Origin: Halomonas cupida
Lineage (GTDB): Bacteria > Pseudomonadota > Gammaproteobacteria > Pseudomonadales > Halomonadaceae
DNA length: 64,000 nucleotides
Reading direction: 5' to 3'
NCBI RefSeq assembly: GCF_900142755.1
Contig: NZ_FRCA01000011.1
Coordinates: 1 to 64,000 of the forward strand
Shown here: piece by piece, positions 61,865 to 64,000 of the stretch
Layout of the letters: every line of letters begins with the position of its first letter
How positions within the stretch are numbered: position 1 is the first letter of the stretch
Made by a program: the position numbers and the translations under genes
The notes under the pieces: model-generated
Databases searched by the model: none
Seen by the model: the letters and a program-made list of their open reading frames with translations, nothing else
Told to the model about the DNA's origin: nothing

Positions 61865-61917
61865 GCCCGGACAACAAGACATCGTCAGATTGACATGCCA
61901 GAGGTACGGATAGTGCA

Positions 61918-61974
61918 TTGAGCCGCCATCCCGACTACTGTATAAATACACACAACAACTGTATAAACGCACAT
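61918..61974 (+). promoter_or_regulatory. recN promoter with two LexA-like boxes
   Basis: TTGAGC (61918-61923) and TATAAA (61941-61946) are 17 bases apart. CTGTATAAATACACAC (61938-61953) covers the -10 box, and CTGTATAAACGCACAT (61959-61974) lies two helical turns downstream; each matches CTGT-N8-ACAG with one mismatch. recN is a classic SOS gene with multiple LexA sites in E. coli. Confidence 0.8.
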
Positions 61975-62157
61975 ACTGCGAGACATTGATTCCATCAGGC
62001 ATTGCAGCTGTCAGAAATGGCAGATGCCAGAGGAGGCTGCAGCCAGCAGCAGTTGTCGGTACCCGGCATTACCGGTACCAGGAGTCGCAGGTGTTATCCG
62101 TCATTACGCGTTGATGCCCCCTGCCGGTATCCCGGCGCAGGGCGCAAGGAGGCTTGA

Positions 62158-63831
62158 ATGCTGACCGAGCTCGCCATTTCCGATTTCGCTATTGTCGACC
62201 AGCTGGAACTGGAGCTGGGCTCCGGCATGACCGCCATCACCGGGGAGACGGGTGCCGGCAAGTCGATTCTGCTTGGCGCCCTGGGGCTGTGCCTGGGCGA
62301 GCGCGCCGACTCCGGCAGTGTACGCCACGGCCAGGCCCGGGCCGACCTCTCGGCCCGCTTCGACATCAGCAAGCTCCCTGCCGCCCGCGACTGGCTGACC
62401 AGCCGAGAACTACCCAGCGACGAGTGTCTGCTGCGCCGAGTCGTGACCAGAAGCGGTCGCTCCAAGGCCTGGATCAACGGCCAGCCGGTCACCATCAGTG
62501 ACCTCAAGTCACTCGGTGAGACGCTGATCGAGATCCATGGCCAGCACGCACACCAGGCGCTGCTGCACGAAGAAACCCACCTGCGACTTCTCGATGACCT
62601 CGCCGGTCATCGTCAGAGCGTCAGCCTACTCGGTGAGCTGTATCGCCAATGGCAGTCCACCCGCCGCAAACTCAAGCGACTTGCCGACGATGGTGATGAA
62701 CAGCGAGCTCGCCGACAACTGCTGCGTTACCAGGTAGAGGAGCTTGACCAGTTGGGCCTGGGCGACGAGGAACTGGCCAGCCTGGAGAATGAACAGGGTG
62801 ACCTCGCTCATGCCGAAACCCGCCTGGCCGAGACTCAGTTCGCCATGGACTGCTGCGATGGCGAGGATGGTGGCGCCCTGCCCATGCTCCACCAGGCCGT
62901 ACAGCGCCTTGGAGAGTTGCACGGCAGTGAACGAGGTGGTCTGGCCAACGTCATCGGCCTGCTTGGCGATGCCTGCATCCAACTGGAGGAGGCCTCACGT
63001 GAACTCGGCCAGGTAATGAGCAGTATCGAGCTGGACCCAGAGCGTCTGGCCTGGGTGGAACAGCGCATGGGCGAGGTTCACCGCATTGCTCGCAAGCACC
63101 ATGTCATGCCGGAGGAGGTCCCCGCCTTGCACCAGAGACTCAGTGAAGAACTGGCAGGTCTTGAAGGTGGCGAGGACGATCTGGAGGCTCTGGCCGAAGA
63201 AGCGGAATCGCTCAAGGGGCAGTGGCGCGAACTCGCCGAATCCGTCAGCCAGGCTCGCCAGTCCGCCGCCTCGCGTTTCGCCGAGGAAGTCCAGCAACAA
63301 CTGGCATTCCTTGCCATGGGCAAGGCCACCTTCGAAGTGGAAGTCAGCCGCCGTGACAGTGCCTCGCCGGACGGCATGGACCGGGTTCGTTTCTTGATCG
63401 CCGCCAACGCCGGGCAGCCGCCACGGCCACTGGCAAAGGTCGCTTCGGGAGGCGAGTTGTCACGCATCAGTCTCGCCATTCAGGTGATCGCCGCACAGCA
63501 CTCGACCATTCCCAGCCTGGTATTCGATGAAGTCGATGTCGGTGTCTCCGGCGCCACGGCAGAAATCGTCGGTCAACTGCTGCGTCGGCTCGGCAGCAAT
63601 GGACAGGTACTGACCGTCACTCACCTGCCCCAGGTTGCCGCCCAGGCTCATCAGCATCTGCATATCCACAAGCAGGATGAAGACGACACCACCCTGACAC
63701 GCATGACACTGCTGGACGAGGCAGGTCGCGTAGGAGAATTGGCACGGCTGCTGGGTGGCGTGAAACTATCCGACCAGACCCTGGCCCATGCCCGGGAAAT
63801 GCTCAACGCCAGCCAACACCCCCGACACTGA
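62158..63831 (+). CDS. recN: DNA repair protein RecN
   Basis: 557 residues of an SMC-like ATPase: Walker A MTAITGETGAGKSILLGALGLCLG near the N-terminus, long central coiled coil, ABC signature KVASGGELSRISLAIQVI and Walker B PSLVFDEVDVGVSGATAEIVG near the C-terminus. It acts in double-strand-break repair and sister cohesion and is SOS-induced. The two LexA-like boxes upstream and the strong ribosome site agree with that. Confidence 0.97.
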   Translation: MLTELAISDFAIVDQLELELGSGMTAITGETGAGKSILLGALGLCLGERADSGSVRHGQARADLSARFDISKLPAARDWLTSRELPSDECLLRRVVTRSGRSKAWINGQPVTISDLKSLGETLIEIHGQHAHQALLHEETHLRLLDDLAGHRQSVSLLGELYRQWQSTRRKLKRLADDGDEQRARRQLLRYQVEELDQLGLGDEELASLENEQGDLAHAETRLAETQFAMDCCDGEDGGALPMLHQAVQRLGELHGSERGGLANVIGLLGDACIQLEEASRELGQVMSSIELDPERLAWVEQRMGEVHRIARKHHVMPEEVPALHQRLSEELAGLEGGEDDLEALAEEAESLKGQWRELAESVSQARQSAASRFAEEVQQQLAFLAMGKATFEVEVSRRDSASPDGMDRVRFLIAANAGQPPRPLAKVASGGELSRISLAIQVIAAQHSTIPSLVFDEVDVGVSGATAEIVGQLLRRLGSNGQVLTVTHLPQVAAQAHQHLHIHKQDEDDTTLTRMTLLDEAGRVGELARLLGGVKLSDQTLAHAREMLNASQHPRH

Positions 63832-63872
63832 GCCGAAGCGGAGGTAAAAAACCTCCTCCTCCCAGAAAACAC

Positions 63873-63906
63873 GAAAAGCCCCGGACCGTGAGGATCCGGG
63901 GCTTTC
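63873..63906 (+). terminator. Terminator after recN
   Basis: An 11-base stem AAAGCCCCGGA / TCCGGGGCTTT with a nine-base loop. The flanks are short A- and T-rich runs, so it could serve either direction. A small GAGGT...ACCTC hairpin lies just before it. Confidence 0.8.
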
Positions 63907-64000
63907 AGATTCAAGACGTCTTTATAGACGCCAGCAGGAACAGCTACGACAGTCAGGAGCAGCAGACAGGCAAGACACACTCGCTCCAGCCGCGAGAGCG
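63907..64000. other. End of window, no supported gene
   Basis: 94 bases in which no frame gives a recognisable protein. A minus-strand frame reads hydrophobic residues (LLLLTVV), but it runs through the terminator into recN and is not credible. A gene may begin or end just beyond the window. Confidence 0.3.

Larger units (their letters stand above)
61725..62157. other. 433-bp divergent grpE-recN control region
   Basis: Contains the grpE heat-shock promoter and the recN SOS promoter, described separately. The remaining 180 bases before recN form a long leader with no ORF that looks real. AGGAGG precedes the recN ATG. Confidence 0.6.

Noticed and set aside
63651..63980. Minus-strand frame with a hydrophobic start near the window end, reminiscent of a lipoprotein start (VYKDVLN)
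   Set aside because: It reads through the recN terminator and into recN antisense, so it cannot be a normal BamE-like gene.

Overview
The window looks like a piece of chromosome from a moderately halophilic gammaproteobacterium, most likely Halomonadaceae (Halomonas or a close relative). The reasons are high G+C, acid-rich proteins such as the FtsH tail, and a housekeeping gene order of the Pseudomonas/E. coli type (grpE-dnaK-dnaJ, dapB-carA-carB-greA, rlmE-ftsH-folP-glmM-tpiA-secG, tRNA-Leu, initiator tRNA, rimP-nusA-infB-rbfA-truB-rpsO, pnp). No rRNA, CRISPR array, phage or transposase gene was seen.

Bases 1-7100 are central carbon metabolism: the 3' part of tkt, a class I aldolase (fbaB) on the other strand, an lrgA-lrgB pair, and an epd-pgk-fba (class II aldolase) operon. 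Bases 7100-23500 are accessory. They hold an epoxide hydrolase with a 30-codon leader ORF and a divergent CGNR zinc-finger regulator, a lipoprotein of unknown role, a 2-ketogluconate-type cluster (PtxS-like LacI regulator, KguK-like kinase, KguD-like reductase, two paralogous HAD phosphatases), an acetyl-CoA acetyltransferase, a DUF3311 plus sodium:solute symporter pair, an amidase, a LysR regulator and an MFS transporter. Two inverted copies of a 175-bp structured repeat (9194-9368 and 22082-22256) bracket most of this zone.

Bases 23500-50200 are the translation, transcription and cell-envelope superoperon, nearly all on the minus strand, with two tRNA genes. It is interrupted between rpsO and pnp by a three-gene cassette (SGNH hydrolase, alpha/beta-hydrolase-fold protein, OprO/OprP-like porin). 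Near-identical terminators sit on both sides of that cassette. A second interruption, between dapB and dnaJ (50200-57500), holds a phytase-like lipoprotein, two DMT exporters, a MarR regulator, a DUF2218 protein and an iron-type ABC importer with a possible Fur site.

Bases 57600-63850 are dnaJ, dnaK and grpE, with two good sigma-32 promoter candidates, then recN on the plus strand behind two LexA-like boxes.

The most unusual signals are the structured repeat pair, whose stems show compensatory changes; a recurring pattern of 7-18 bp degenerate tandem arrays, three of which begin at a stop codon (dnaJ, lysR, greA); an alpha/beta hydrolase whose nucleophile serine is glycine; and an initiator tRNA with a U1/U72 mismatch. 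All reading was by eye. Family assignments rest on recognised motifs and known gene order, not on database searches.
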